Under the pieces are notes generated by a model. It worked only from the letters and a program-made list of their open reading frames with translations, was not told the origin of the DNA and did no database searches. From Ambrosia x helenae (Eukaryota; Streptophyta; Magnoliopsida; Asterales; Asteraceae): 64,000 nucleotides of DNA. Position numbers and translations under genes: made by a program. This document shows positions 1-10,306 of this stretch, one piece after another. The stretch is from NCBI GenBank assembly GCA_030844895.1, contig CM061231.1:87082706-87146705 (forward strand), given 5' to 3'. Numbering within the stretch: position 1 is the stretch's first letter; every line of letters starts with the position of its first letter.

Positions 1-177
1 GGTACAAAACTGGTTAAAGGCCTCTTGACTCCAAACACAATATGTGTTGGACATCAGCTTCCTCTCCTTTATCTTGCCATGCTCGACAAGAACTTCTTCC
101 TCCACCACCTCCTCCACAGCCGGCTCCATCCTAATATCCTCGATGGATGGAGACGGACTCACAGGAACATCATACAT
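1..177 (-). CDS. Partial antisense ORF of a Tat-type gypsy element
   Basis: The frame is open on the minus strand from an ATG at 175-177 to the left edge (59 codons, no stop), so only the N-terminus is visible. It is acidic, with an E/V-rich stretch at about residues 17-31, and continues into WSQEAFNQFCT at the edge. Elements of the Ty3/gypsy Tat lineage often carry such an antisense ORF between pol and the 3' LTR, commonly encoding a putative plant transposon protein. The placement fits: tandem repeats, a polypurine tract and a plus-strand LTR follow downstream on the plus strand. A minus-strand TATA box lies at 477-484, about 300 bp before the ATG. No catalytic motif is visible in the fragment. 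The protein could instead be an unrelated hypothetical; the plus-strand frame over the same bases looks like a shadow. Confidence 0.5.
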   Translation of the reverse strand, partial: MYDVPVSPSPSIEDIRMEPAVEEVVEEEVLVEHGKIKERKLMSNTYCVWSQEAFNQFCT

Positions 178-476
178 CTTCAAGACTAAAAGTTGTCGGA
201 AACTGGAAAAGGTGACCGGAAAACTTGAAGATTCGCCGGAATCTTCAAGAGAATATGAAAATTAAACAAACTTCAAAAACAGAAAACAGCAAAGCAAGAA
301 ATCAAACAAGAAAGAAGTTGAAGTTTCAACAATGAATCTTCAAGATCAACGAAATCTATGAAGATTAAACGGAAACTTCAAAGAACGGTGGCCGGAAAGT
401 TGAGAGAAAAGAGAGAACAAGGAAGGAAGAAAAGAAAGTTATGAGAACGTAACCGTTCACGTAAGCCCTAATGAGG

Positions 477-484
477 CTTATATA
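477..484 (-). promoter_or_regulatory. TATA box for the antisense ORF
   Basis: TATATAAG reads on the minus strand, about 300 bp upstream of the antisense ORF start at 177. The interval between them has the purine-rich character of a plant 5' leader. It is the best core promoter candidate for that ORF. Confidence 0.5.
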
Positions 485-565
485 CCCATCGCATTAATGG
501 CAATGGGACCCACCACAGAAGCACTAACCTTCGCACCTTTTCAAATTCAAGAGACAGGATGATGA

Positions 566-730
566 CACGTGTCGACGTTGACGACGGACGGCCCAGATGG
601 TAGTGTGAGACAGCTTCACACTACACACGCACTGGATGCACGACACGTGTCACCAGATCTCACGTTATCAACAAAGTGGGTGCGTGAAAACTCACGCGCC
701 TAGTAGAAAGCACGTGCCCACTGACACGTG
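566..730. promoter_or_regulatory. Cluster of four CACGTG G-boxes
   Basis: Perfect CACGTG palindromes occur at 566-571, 644-649, 711-716 and 725-730, three of them with the flank GACACGTG. They sit 80-250 bp upstream of the minus-strand TATA at 477-484. G-box/ABRE elements bind bZIP and bHLH factors in plants; an effect on the antisense ORF is inferred. Confidence 0.55.
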
Positions 731-997
731 GCACAATCTCAACCACGAAGACAAAACGTCAGACGCGTGACATCCCACGCGCCTGACACCAGACGAAATA
801 TGGGTAACTGCAACCATGACGTGACGTGTCTCAGCCTGACAACCACTCAACACGTCAGCAACCATTAAACTTCCATCAGAAGGAACGGATTTCCAGGCGC
901 ATTAACTTCAATTTATGAGAGACAAATTGAATGCCAATGATTTGGAATTTATCACAACTCCAGACCCGCATTAATCACTCAGCCAACATTCAATTCC

Positions 998-1225
998 CAG
1001 CGGAAAGTTGACGTAAAATAGCAAAAGACATTCCCCGCCCAACTCCTGTAAAGGTACGGCGGAACACGTCCTTCTCAGCGGAAAGTTGACGTAAAATAGC
1101 AAAAGACGTTCCCCGCCCAACTCCTGTAAAGGTACGGCGGAACACGTCCTTCTCAGCGGAAACTTGACGTAAAATTCCAAAAGACGTTCCCCGCTGAACT
1201 TTACATAAATCTACGGCGGAACACA
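998..1225. repeat. Tandem repeat, three units of 78 bp
   Basis: Units start at 998, 1076 and 1154 with the common opening CAGCGGAAA. The first two are almost identical; the third diverges in its second half. The array lies just before the polypurine tract of the Tat-type element, where this lineage commonly carries tandem repeats. Minus-strand ORFs across it merely read the repeat. Confidence 0.9.
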
Positions 1226-1321
1226 CCCAAGTGCGCCCAAAAGCAAGCAGATGAGCCCTCATCCGCGACTACGTATTTTGAGTCTAGCACTCCACCGTCT
1301 CACCAATGAGCAGGAGAAGCC

Positions 1322-1337
1322 CTAGACTAGGGGGACT
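1322..1337 (+). other. Polypurine tract of the Tat-type element
   Basis: A purine-rich stretch containing AGGGGGAC lies immediately before the TG that opens the 3' LTR at 1338. This is the expected site for plus-strand priming. The exact edge is inferred from the TG. Confidence 0.5.
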
Positions 1338-1906
1338 TGAAGGGATAGGGAGCCTAATCTAAGAGGCGTCCCTATCCCCATAAACAAGATCCTCGCGCCG
1401 GACCACGGCGCAGTGATCTACTCGCGCGGGAGCAAGCAGTCAACAAACCTCGCGCGTCAAGACAGCTGATAAGCAACAAACAATACCTGATACGCGCGTA
1501 CCAGCACGTGCGGAATCTTCCCTTAACACTTTTCATACGAGGTACGAGGGACAACAAAAGGAAGATTCACAAAGATCTGTGTCAGAGTACACACGAACAG
1601 GAGAATGACATGTGGCAGATAGTACAAAAGTTAAACGGCTCTACTGTACTCACGCTGTCATCAACAGTGACCGGCAGGCATACCTCGCCAACGGTAAGAC
1701 GACAGAGGTAGCCTCAGCACTGTAGCAAGTACAACATCACTGTACACCACCAGAAGCCTGCCACGTGTCCAGCTATAACAACGACCACACTGTAGCATGA
1801 CGTCATCAACAGTAATCGGCTGCTTCCCGCCAATTTCAGAAGGAGCATGGACTTGGGCCTCAGCCAGGCCCAAGCCAAGGAAATCACCTGTGGGCCTTTC
1901 CACACG

Positions 1907-4369
1907 TGTAACACCCCAACCGATGGCGGAAACATCGAGGTGTCACGTAGTGACGATTGTTCAATAGCTCATGGACTAGAAATGTAAATATTGATACATT
2001 GATTAAATAATTTATTACATTGAAATGAAATACAATGTTTCTAAATGTCAACTAAACTGAAATACAATGAATCCAAAATCTAAGTAAAAATCCCAAAAGC
2101 TTAAAAATCATCTCATAAATAACCTGAAACATGTACGAAAATAGTATATGTCAATACAAAAATGTATTGGTGAGCATACCCTGTTTGAATACATATAGTA
2201 AGAAAAGTGTTTAGCAATTCATGTGCGGTACCATTTGCAATTATGTAATAAGTAATATCCGTTCAAAACCAAACCTGAGAATAATGACTAACACATGACT
2301 AACCAACTGAATAATGAATTAACAAGACAATGACCAAGATTCTCTCAACAGAGTCTCAAGGGGGTATACCATAGTACTATTCATTGAAAAGCTAGGCCGC
2401 CCAGCGGTTAATGATTTTGACAAGTCATAGACATACCAATTAACATAAAGCAAACACACATGAGAATTGCATTTAGTGAAAGAGTAACATTTAGTAAAAG
2501 AAATAGAAACTTGATAGTAAGTACATGAATCACCCCAGAATAGTAAAACAGTAAAAAGGGGAAAGATATACTCACAGTTTGCAAAAGCGATAAAAATCCA
2601 CTTAAGCGGACGTGAGCTAAGTAATGGGAATTCAACCTATAATGTGTAAGAATACTAATAAGGAAGTGTCTAAAAAGTCTAAGGTAACTAGGGTCTAAAG
2701 CATTAGGGTTTGCTAAGTCGGTTTGGGGAATTAGAGTTTTTATGATAAGTCAAATTAATATAAAGGTTGTATATTAAAAATAATATGTCAAAGTTTGTAA
2801 ATGTGGTTTAGGTAGTAATATAATTATTACAAATTGAATATTTAGACAAAAATATGTTTGAATAATTAAGACAAAGTAATTTAATTAATTATTTAAATTA
2901 ATTATTGTAAATAAATACAATCATCATAAATATTGAAATAATTGGCTAGGAGTTACACATCGATCCAACAAATGCTAATAATGACTTTCAACATAAGAAT
3001 GTTTCTATCTTATGGGAAAAGTAATTATAAAATAGATGTTTAAATAGTTCAATTAAATAATTGATTAATTATGTCTATTTAAATGTAAATAAGACTAAAA
3101 ATACAAGAAATGATCCAAAACTATTATTGTTATAGGAAATAAATACCTTCTGATGTAAATAAATGAAATTAATTTTCCCATAGTTTTTTATAAACTTATT
3201 TATATTTAAAGTTGATTTAATGAGATTAAATCATATTTAAATGATTAAAAATAGGAAAATTAGTAAAAATAAATGTTTTATAAACCAATAATTTTTATTT
3301 CAGTTCATGGTGATTAGAAAAAATTTCCCAAAAAGTTTTAGACTCAAATCATTAAAAATAATTTTTTTTTTATCAATTAAATATGATTAAAACAAGCTAA
3401 ATCAATAAAAATAAGAAAATAAAATATTTTACAGAAACTAAAAATATGATAATTTTCTATAAGTTATCAAGAAGCTACACCTAAAGTTTCATAATTTTTA
3501 GGGAAAAAAATGAATTTATTATGAATATTTCAAATTATATATATTATATATATATATATATAAAATAATAAGAAAATGAAATGAAAGGACATTACAAAAA
3601 TAAAATAAAAACACAGATTCTGCATCAAGGGGACTCAAACTCGAGTCTGCCCTCTCCAACCCAACAACACCAACCACTAGGCTAGGTACCAATTTGTTGA
3701 TTTATTTGAAACAAGAAAGTTTTTAATCAATAACACATACTCATCTTCTTCCTTAAATCTTTCAAACCCTAACCTTAACTTTTCAATAATCTAAATTACA
3801 CAAGATTATTGATTTGCAATAGAGGGATTTCGTAAAGGAACAACTAAAGAACAAAATGGCACGAGAAAAAAAGGACTCACATTGTTTAGGATAATGATCA
3901 TGCAAGAAACAACTAGAACCAATGAATTATGCTTGAACCTTAAATGTGTAAATCAACATGACAAATATATATTAATAAAATAAGGGGTTGTGTAGGAGAC
4001 GTTAGGTTGTGTGTCGATCGGTTTGAGGTTATAATGGTTTCAAAGAATAATCATAACACTCATTTTATGGTAGTTGGTTACTAGCACAAGGAAAAGATTA
4101 GAGCAAGTTACAAAACTCCCCATTATGTCCATTTACTTCAATTACTATTATTTAATGCATTAAAAACAATTAAACAACTAATAAAAGATATACTTTTAAG
4201 GTGTATTCTTGAAAAGAACCAATCATTTACAAGACCCATTTTGATATAACACTCGCATCGTGAATGCATGTAGTATTCTCTAAATTATTTTAACTTCAAC
4301 TTTAGTTTATTGCTACTATAAGTCCCTAAATTTGTAATTAACTCGTTAAAAAAAATTGCAAATGTTACA
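1907..4369 (-). repeat. LARD-like element, 3' LTR (2463 bp)
   Basis: Read on the minus strand it begins TGTAACATTTGC and ends GGGGTGTTACA. It carries one tRNA-like module (3607-3684) and a GTGAGT motif (2570-2575). The small ORF at 2408-2635 is duplicated exactly in the other LTR and shows no sign of coding. Confidence 0.93.
3607..3684 (-). other. tRNA-like box A/box B/T-run module in LARD LTR
   Basis: Minus strand: box A-like TAGCCTAGTGG (3674-3684), 32-nt spacer, degenerate box B AGTTTGAGTCC (3631-3641), and TTTTT about 20 nt further (3607-3611). The 5' LTR holds the same module at 9146-9223. It is not an intact tRNA because no acceptor stem is present. Confidence 0.5.
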
Positions 4370-4384
4370 GTCTCCCCTACTTTA
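4370..4384 (-). other. Polypurine tract, LARD-like element
   Basis: AAAGTAGGGGAGAC on the minus strand abuts the 3' LTR at 4369. A near-copy of the same stretch occurs internally at 4633-4650. Confidence 0.8.
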
Positions 4385-4632
4385 GAGAATTTCGTCTCGA
4401 AATTACGTTGAAGTAAAAGTTTTTTTATGAAACAAAAGAGTTTGAAAATAGCAAGTATGTTTTAAGAAATACATCAGTCATAAATTTGTCAAAGTTTAAA
4501 GTAGGGATTTAATACCTAAGTAAAAGTTTAAAAATCCTTAACATTTGACCCAATGTTAGAAAGTCGAGAGTCTATAATGAGAAAAGGTTTGGGGAAATAT
4601 GTAACTGGTGAGGAGCATAGGTACTCAGGAAG

Positions 4633-4650
4633 CAGTCTCCCCTACTTTAG
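4633..4650 (-). other. Second, internal polypurine-tract copy
   Basis: CAGTCTCCCCTACTTTAG on the plus strand matches 4368-4385 exactly. It could act as an additional plus-strand priming site, as internal tracts do in some retroelements. Confidence 0.6.
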
Positions 4651-5146
4651 AAAAGTTTCTGACTAAACGTTATTAGAGTATGCAGCAAGTATCCAAGTAA
4701 TCGAGTGTGTAAGAGTATACAAGGTTTGTGTTTTCTGTGTGGGTGGTCAAGGGAAAGACTCTAGGAAGACGAATTAAAGATCGTGTAAGAACGTTCTTAT
4801 CGAAAATGCTAGCTATTAGTCAACTATCTAATGAAGAGGTAGTAATGGACAGGTTCTTGGTCAGACTCCTAGTTCGCTCCCGCAGTATCATTTATGCTTA
4901 TATATAGGGTATACCGCAGCTGACCCACCACACTCCCGATACTTTGGATTCGTACTGATTGTGTACCAACAGCCTAATTAGAATTACACACCACCCTCAT
5001 GTACCTGTAAGCCCATGATTGCGTTCCGGACCGTAATCATCGATTTACCTTACACTAGGGTGTTATGCTTTTCCATAACCCTAACATGAAATAAATGTGT
5101 GCAACCAATATGTAATAGCCAATGTAATGAAATAATGTTTAATCAT

Positions 5147-5262
5147 GACATGGTTAGATGTCCTTCCCTTTCGGGTCTTCCCTTTAACCGTAATGAGAGT
5201 AACATGTGAGTAATAGACATGGTTAGAGGTTCTTCCCTTTCGGGTTCACCCTTAACCGGTAA
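5147..5262 (-). repeat. Duplicated 69-bp unit with GAAA-tetraloop hairpins
   Basis: Two units start at 5147 and 5216 (GACATGGTTAGA). In the element's sense (minus) each can pair GGTTA with TAACC (5152-5189 and 5221-5257). Each encloses CCC-GAAA-GGG (5166-5175 and 5235-5244), a GNRA-type tetraloop hairpin. The pairing is read by eye. Confidence 0.6.
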
Positions 5263-6979
5263 CTTCTGTTCACATCGTTGGCTCTAAACACTCATATTGA
5301 TAGACTCTGAGGTTTACACCGTTCCCCTCGGATTGAAGAAATACTTTAATCCGAGTCGTACGTGGGCACTGGCTTAGTTCTCATACGAGTTATCAACTAG
5401 TATGTTCGTTGGCCATGATGATGAACAAAATAATGTAAAGTATAACAGGGTTTCGCTCAAAACAGGAAAAATATGCATACCAAATATGCGTTCAAGTAAG
5501 TATATAAGTATAACATAAAATTCCGATTGAAAGAATAGTATAACATAAATCGAGTAAATCGCACAATTGCACAAAATGAAAGTAAACGAGTGGAATTAAT
5601 GCAAATAGGCAATGTGAAAATCATCACAAATAACGTGTTAGAAATAACTATGAATAAAAATGGTGCAAGAATAAAATAATGAAATTTACGACAAACGAAT
5701 GTGCACGGAACGGGTGTATAGCCTACTGGCATGTGAGTTAAAATCTAGTAATTTTACATATATGCATTATACGATGAAAGACAGTTAGCAACATTTTGAT
5801 AAGAGGATATGTCCATTGTTTAAACCAAAAGTTTTGCGACTGAAAGCGTACAAATGTGAAAAGTAAATTTTCGTAGTGTACTCGAACTTTATGATATAGT
5901 TGAAGGAATAGTTGTAATGCATGAGAATAACTTTTTAGAAATCGAAATGTGTCTTAGATTCAAAACAGGTTCACATGAAAAGTTTTCGTAGGTACACATT
6001 TTCATGTGTTTACGAGAAGTCGAGTTTGAAAAGTGTTATAAGGCATTTTATTAGTTGCAAGTTTCTCCCGAAAACATATATTGGGTAGGTCATATGAAAA
6101 CAAAAGGTTTACATTTGATTTGTGAAAGATGCAATACACGTTTATAAAACGCAAGATGAAACCATTTCATGAAATATGTGTAATTCTAATGTGTTTCAAA
6201 AGACCAAAATTTAAAATGACGTGAAGGTTGTGAATGATCCCAGATGCCTTGATGAATTTTGGAAACTAGAATTTTTCGTATTTAGACATTTATTTAACTT
6301 GTAGGTTGAAATCTCATTAAATTCGAAATTTTTTAATTATTATGCAATGTTGAGAAAATATAAGTGTTATTGGGTCAACTTGAAACCTTTTAATTGTCAA
6401 ACTTCTACGAAAATTTATACATAAAAAGATCATTTGTTTGTAAGGATTGTTAAGGCATCTCTTTGGGCTCATGACGGCTACTTGTTTCAAGACACAAGGT
6501 GTATATAAAGTGTGTTCAAATTTGGCGAATAGGCTTTGTGAAAAAAAAAAAAAAAACTTATAGGATAAGTTGTCAAATTAATCGTTTTAGAGATTTAAGG
6601 ATATACTGTGACTTTGATCAAGTAAGTTTGTAAACATGGAGATATAATATAAGCTTTAATGTGATAATAAAACGAACAAAAAGTTTTAATAATGATGATA
6701 AGGAATTCAAAAGCGAATGATCAATGAATAATGGCATATGAAACATCAAGTGATTATATTGAATCTTCAAATGATAATCAAATATAAATATTAATGATAT
6801 AAAATATTGGAATTGTTTCCATAGGAAACTTTGACTAACTCAAATATTTGAAATTTCCTAGTGACTTGTGGGAGCGTACTTTAGCCTATAAGTGAATGCT
6901 CACCCTTCCAGATTGCACGTGCCCCATCACTAGTGAATTCCAAAGCTTTAGCGAGATTAAAAACGAGATGTAGAAATAG

Positions 6980-7226
6980 ATCATTGAGATGTGGATTTCA
7001 CTCCTAACTCAAAGATGTATTTCAAAATTGAAAACTATTGTGGAATGAAACCAATCACTAAGTTAAGGATATCACTCCCAGCTTAGTGGTTAAGTTTCTT
7101 TTTGAAAGTAATACTCTTTGAGGTGTGGATGTCACTCCTATCTCAAAGATATATTCCTAATATAAATATCATATAAAGGAATGAAACTAATCACCAAGGT
7201 ATGGATACCACTCCTAACTTGGTGAT
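6980..7226 (-). other. Array of four stem-loops with 19-nt loops
   Basis: Stem-loops at 6980-7016, 7054-7090, 7114-7150 and 7190-7226. Each has a 9-position stem: one A-A mismatch in the first, one G-U in the second, an open outer pair in the third, perfect in the fourth. Each encloses exactly 19 nt with the plus-strand core GGAT..CACTCC. Stem sequences alternate between a TTGAG type and a CACYAAG type. Stems 2 and 4 differ by a compensatory T-A to C-G change. The array lies 200-450 nt downstream of the primer-binding site in element sense, where packaging or dimerisation signals are found in retroelement RNAs. A weak fifth copy may lie at about 7233-7268. Confidence 0.75.
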
Positions 7227-7426
7227 ATCGTTTCGTTGGTGAAATACGAGTGTCTTCTACTCCAACCAAAATATCGAAAGAATAACGAGAAAGAATCATA
7301 GTGAAAATATCTTGAAAGAAAATATAAGAATAAGAAAAAAAATATACACGAGAGGACTCGTGAATGCAAGCTTAGTTATAGACTAGGCTAAAAGGCATTC
7401 TAATAACCTAATTCCCTATAACCATG

Positions 7427-7438
7427 GCTCTGATACCA
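7427..7438 (-). other. Primer-binding site, LARD-like element
   Basis: TGGTATCAGAGC on the minus strand, three bases inside the 5' LTR. It is complementary to the 3' end of plant initiator tRNA-Met, the usual primer for this class. Confidence 0.92.
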
Positions 7439-7441
7439 ATC

Positions 7442-9070
7442 TGTAACACCCCAACCGATGGCGGAAACATCGAGGTGTCACGTAGTGACGATTGTTCAAT
7501 AGCTCATGGACTAGAAATGTAAATATTGATACATTGATTAAATAATTTATTACATTGAAATGAAATACAATGTTTCTAAATGTCAACTAAACTGAAATAC
7601 AATGAATCCAAAATCTAAGTAAAAATCCCAAAAGCTTAAAAATCATCTCATAAATAACCTGAAACATGTACGAAAATAGTATATGTCAATACAAAAATGT
7701 ATTGGTGAGCATACCCTGTTTGAATACATATAGTAAGAAAAGTGTTTAGCAATTCATGTGCGGTACCATTTGCAATTATGTAATAAGTAATATCCGTTCA
7801 AAACCAAACCTGAGAATAATGACTAACACATGACTAACCAACTGAATAATGAATTAACAAGACAATGACCAAGATTCTCTCAACAGAGTCTCAAGGGGGT
7901 ATACCATAGTACTATTCATTGAAAAGCTAGGCCGCCCAGCGGTTAATGATTTTGACAAGTCATAGACATACCAATTAACATAAAGCAAACACACATGAGA
8001 ATTGCATTTAGTGAAAGAGTAACATTTAGTAAAAGAAATAGAAACTTGATAGTAAGTACATGAATCACCCCAGAATAGTAAAACAGTAAAAAGGGGAAAG
8101 ATATACTCACAGTTTGCAAAAGCGATAAAAATCCACTTAAGCGGACGTGAGCTAAGTAATGGGAATTCAACCTATAATGTGTAAGAATACTAATAAGGAA
8201 GTGTCTAAAAAGTCTAAGGTAACTAGGGTCTAAAGCATTAGGGTTTGCTAAGTCGGTTTGGGGAATTAGAGTTTTTATGATAAGTCAAATTAATATAAAG
8301 GTTGTATATTAAAAATAATATGTCAAAGTTTGTAAATGTGGTTTAGGTAGTAATATAATTATTACAAATTGAATATTTAGACAAAAATATGTTTGAATAA
8401 TTAAGACAAAGTAATTTAATTAATTATTTAAATTAATTATTGTAAATAAATACAATCATCATAAATATTGAAATAATTGGCTAGGAGTTACACATCGATC
8501 CAACAAATGCTAATAATGACTTTCAACATAAGAATGTTTCTATCTTATGGGAAAAGTAATTATAAAATAGATGTTTAAATAGTTCAATTAAATAATTGAT
8601 TAATTATGTCTATTTAAATGTAAATAAGACTAAAAATACAAGAAATGATCCAAAACTATTATTGTTATAGGAAATAAATACCTTCTGATGTAAATAAATG
8701 AAATTAATTTTCCCATAGTTTTTTATAAACTTATTTATATTTAAAGTTGATTTAATGAGATTAAATCATATTTAAATGATTAAAAATAGGAAAATTAGTA
8801 AAAATAAATGTTTTATAAACCAATAATTTTTATTTCAGTTCATGGTGATTAGAAAAAATTTCCCAAAAAGTTTTAGACTCAAATCATTAAAAATAATTTT
8901 TTTTATCAATTAAATATGATTAAAACAAGCTAAATCAATAAAAATAAGAAAATAAAATATTTTACAGAAACTAAAAATATGATAATTTTCTATAAGTTAT
9001 CAAGAAGCTACACCTAAAGTTTCATAATTTTTAGGGAAAAAAATGAATTTATTATGAATATTTCAAATTA

Positions 9071-9101
<31 letters not shown>

Positions 9102-9908
9102 AAATAATAAGAAAATGAAATGAAAGGACATTACAAAAATAAAATAAAAACACAGATTCTGCATCAAGGGGACTCAAACTCGAGTCTGCCCTCTCCAACC
9201 CAACAACACCAACCACTAGGCTAGGTACCAATTTGTTGATTTATTTGAAACAAGAAAGTTTTTAATCAATAACACATACTCATCTTCTTCCTTAAATCTT
9301 TCAAACCCTAACCTTAACTTTTCAATAATCTAAATTACACAAGATTATTGATTTGCAATAGAGGGATTTCGTAAAGGAACAACTAAAGAACAAAATGGCA
9401 CGAGAAAAAAAGGACTCACATTGTTTAGGATAATGATCATGCAAGAAACAACTAGAACCAATGAATTATGCTTGAACCTTAAATGTGTAAATCAACATGA
9501 CAAATATATATTGATAAAATAAGGGGTTGTGTAGGAGACGTTAGGTTGTGTGTCGATCGGTTTGAGGTTATAATGGTTTCAAAGAATAATCATAACACTC
9601 ATTTTATGGTAGTTGGTTACTAGCACAAGGAAAAGATTAGAGCAAGTTACAAAACTCCCCATTATGTCCATTTACTTCAATTACTATTATTTAATGCATT
9701 AAAAACAATTAAACAACTAATAAAAGATATACTTTTAAGGTGTATTCTTGAAAAGAACCAATCATTTACAAGACCCATTTTGATATAACACTCGCATCGT
9801 GAATGCATGTAGTATTCTCTAAATTATTTTAACTTCAACTTTAGTTTATTGCTACTATAAGTCCCTAAATTTGTAATTAACTCGTTAAAAAAAATTGCAA
9901 ATGTTACA
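7442..9908 (-). repeat. LARD-like element, 5' LTR (2467 bp)
   Basis: It is near-identical to 1907-4369. The 4-bp length difference comes from a T run (two shorter, near 8897) and a TA run (six longer, near 9080). It adjoins the primer-binding site, so it is the 5' LTR of a minus-strand element. Confidence 0.93.
9146..9223 (-). other. tRNA-like module, second LARD LTR copy
   Basis: Same as 3607-3684: box A at 9213-9223, box B at 9170-9180, T run at 9146-9150 (element sense). It is present because the LTR is duplicated. Confidence 0.5.
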
Positions 9909-9928
9909 ACACGGCCCACCATTATGCC

Positions 9929-9936
9929 TATAAATA
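9929..9936 (+). promoter_or_regulatory. TATA box of the Tat-type LTR
   Basis: TATAAATA within the right part of the split LTR, followed by a leader-like pyrimidine-rich sequence. The LARD-like element integrated about 15-22 bp upstream, between this core promoter and its upstream region. Confidence 0.6.
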
Positions 9937-10158
9937 GGAATAGGTTTCTCCTTGTAAATTCATTCAGAAAATAGCCCTCACAACTAGATATAATCCTTGT
10001 AATTACTCTCTCAATAATACTCCGGTATTTACAGTGGACGTAGGTCATTACCGACCGAACCACTTATATTTTGTGCTCTTATACACTCCATACACATACT
10101 TCACTGTCTCCTAACTTTCAAACGGGTTACCATCATGGTTTGGGTAAAGGATTAAACC

Positions 10159-10306
10159 TGTCGTAACATAAGTATAAACCACCCGGTGATTAGTATTAAT
10201 CACCGTGTTACTTATTGTTTCTTCATTGACCATTACTCCTATATAATGTACATACCTTTTCTCAATGGAATACACAACAATTGACATATTAACATGGTAT
10301 CAGAGC
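10159..10306 (+). mobile_element. Short 5' LTR plus primer-binding site fragment
   Basis: A segment from TGTCGTAACATAAG (10159) to TTAACA (10294) is followed directly by TGGTATCAGAGC (10295-10306), complementary to initiator tRNA-Met. It contains a perfect 9-bp hairpin with a 4-nt loop (10184-10205) and a TATATAA-like box near 10233. This fits a short 5' LTR of about 136 bp from a copia or TRIM-like element. No second copy of the LTR was found, so the rest is deleted or elsewhere. Confidence 0.55.

Larger units (their letters stand above)
1907..9908 (-). mobile_element. LARD-like non-coding LTR retrotransposon
   Basis: An 8002-bp element on the minus strand: LTRs 1907-4369 and 7442-9908, TG...CA ends, and TSD ACACG at 1902-1906 and 9909-9913. 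The 3.07-kb interior has no ORF with recognisable gag or pol. The primer-binding site (7427-7438) and polypurine tract (4370-4384) fix the orientation. The two LTRs differ by one substitution (3974 A versus 9513 G) and by length changes in a T run and a TA run. Large LTRs around a non-coding structured interior define LARDs, which move using proteins from autonomous relatives. LTR ends and length point to a long-LTR gypsy family (Tekay/Del-like), a lineage guess. The interior is AT-rich and carries RNA-structure-like repeats. Confidence 0.93.
1338..10085 (+). mobile_element. Tat-type gypsy 3' LTR, split by a LARD-like insertion
   Basis: The LTR starts TGAAGGGATAGG at 1338 and runs to 1906. 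After the 8-kb insertion (1907-9908 plus the 5-bp duplicate 9909-9913) it continues to about 10085. A TATA box lies at 9929-9936, followed by a pyrimidine-rich leader and a terminal segment resembling Tat LTR ends (about 10035-10085). Without the insertion the LTR is about 740 bp. The right boundary is uncertain, since several CA dinucleotides between 10085 and 10136 could be the terminus. The internal domain of this element is the region left of 1338, most of it outside the window. Confidence 0.6.

Noticed and set aside
44..265. Plus-strand ORF at the left edge
   Set aside because: It is the opposite strand of the antisense ORF frame (1-177), which has the better upstream promoter and protein-like composition.
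2408..2635. 75-codon ORF, identical copy at 7943-8170
   Set aside because: It is duplicated only because both LTRs of the LARD-like element contain it. It has hydrophobic low-complexity content, no known motif and no similarity to retroelement proteins.
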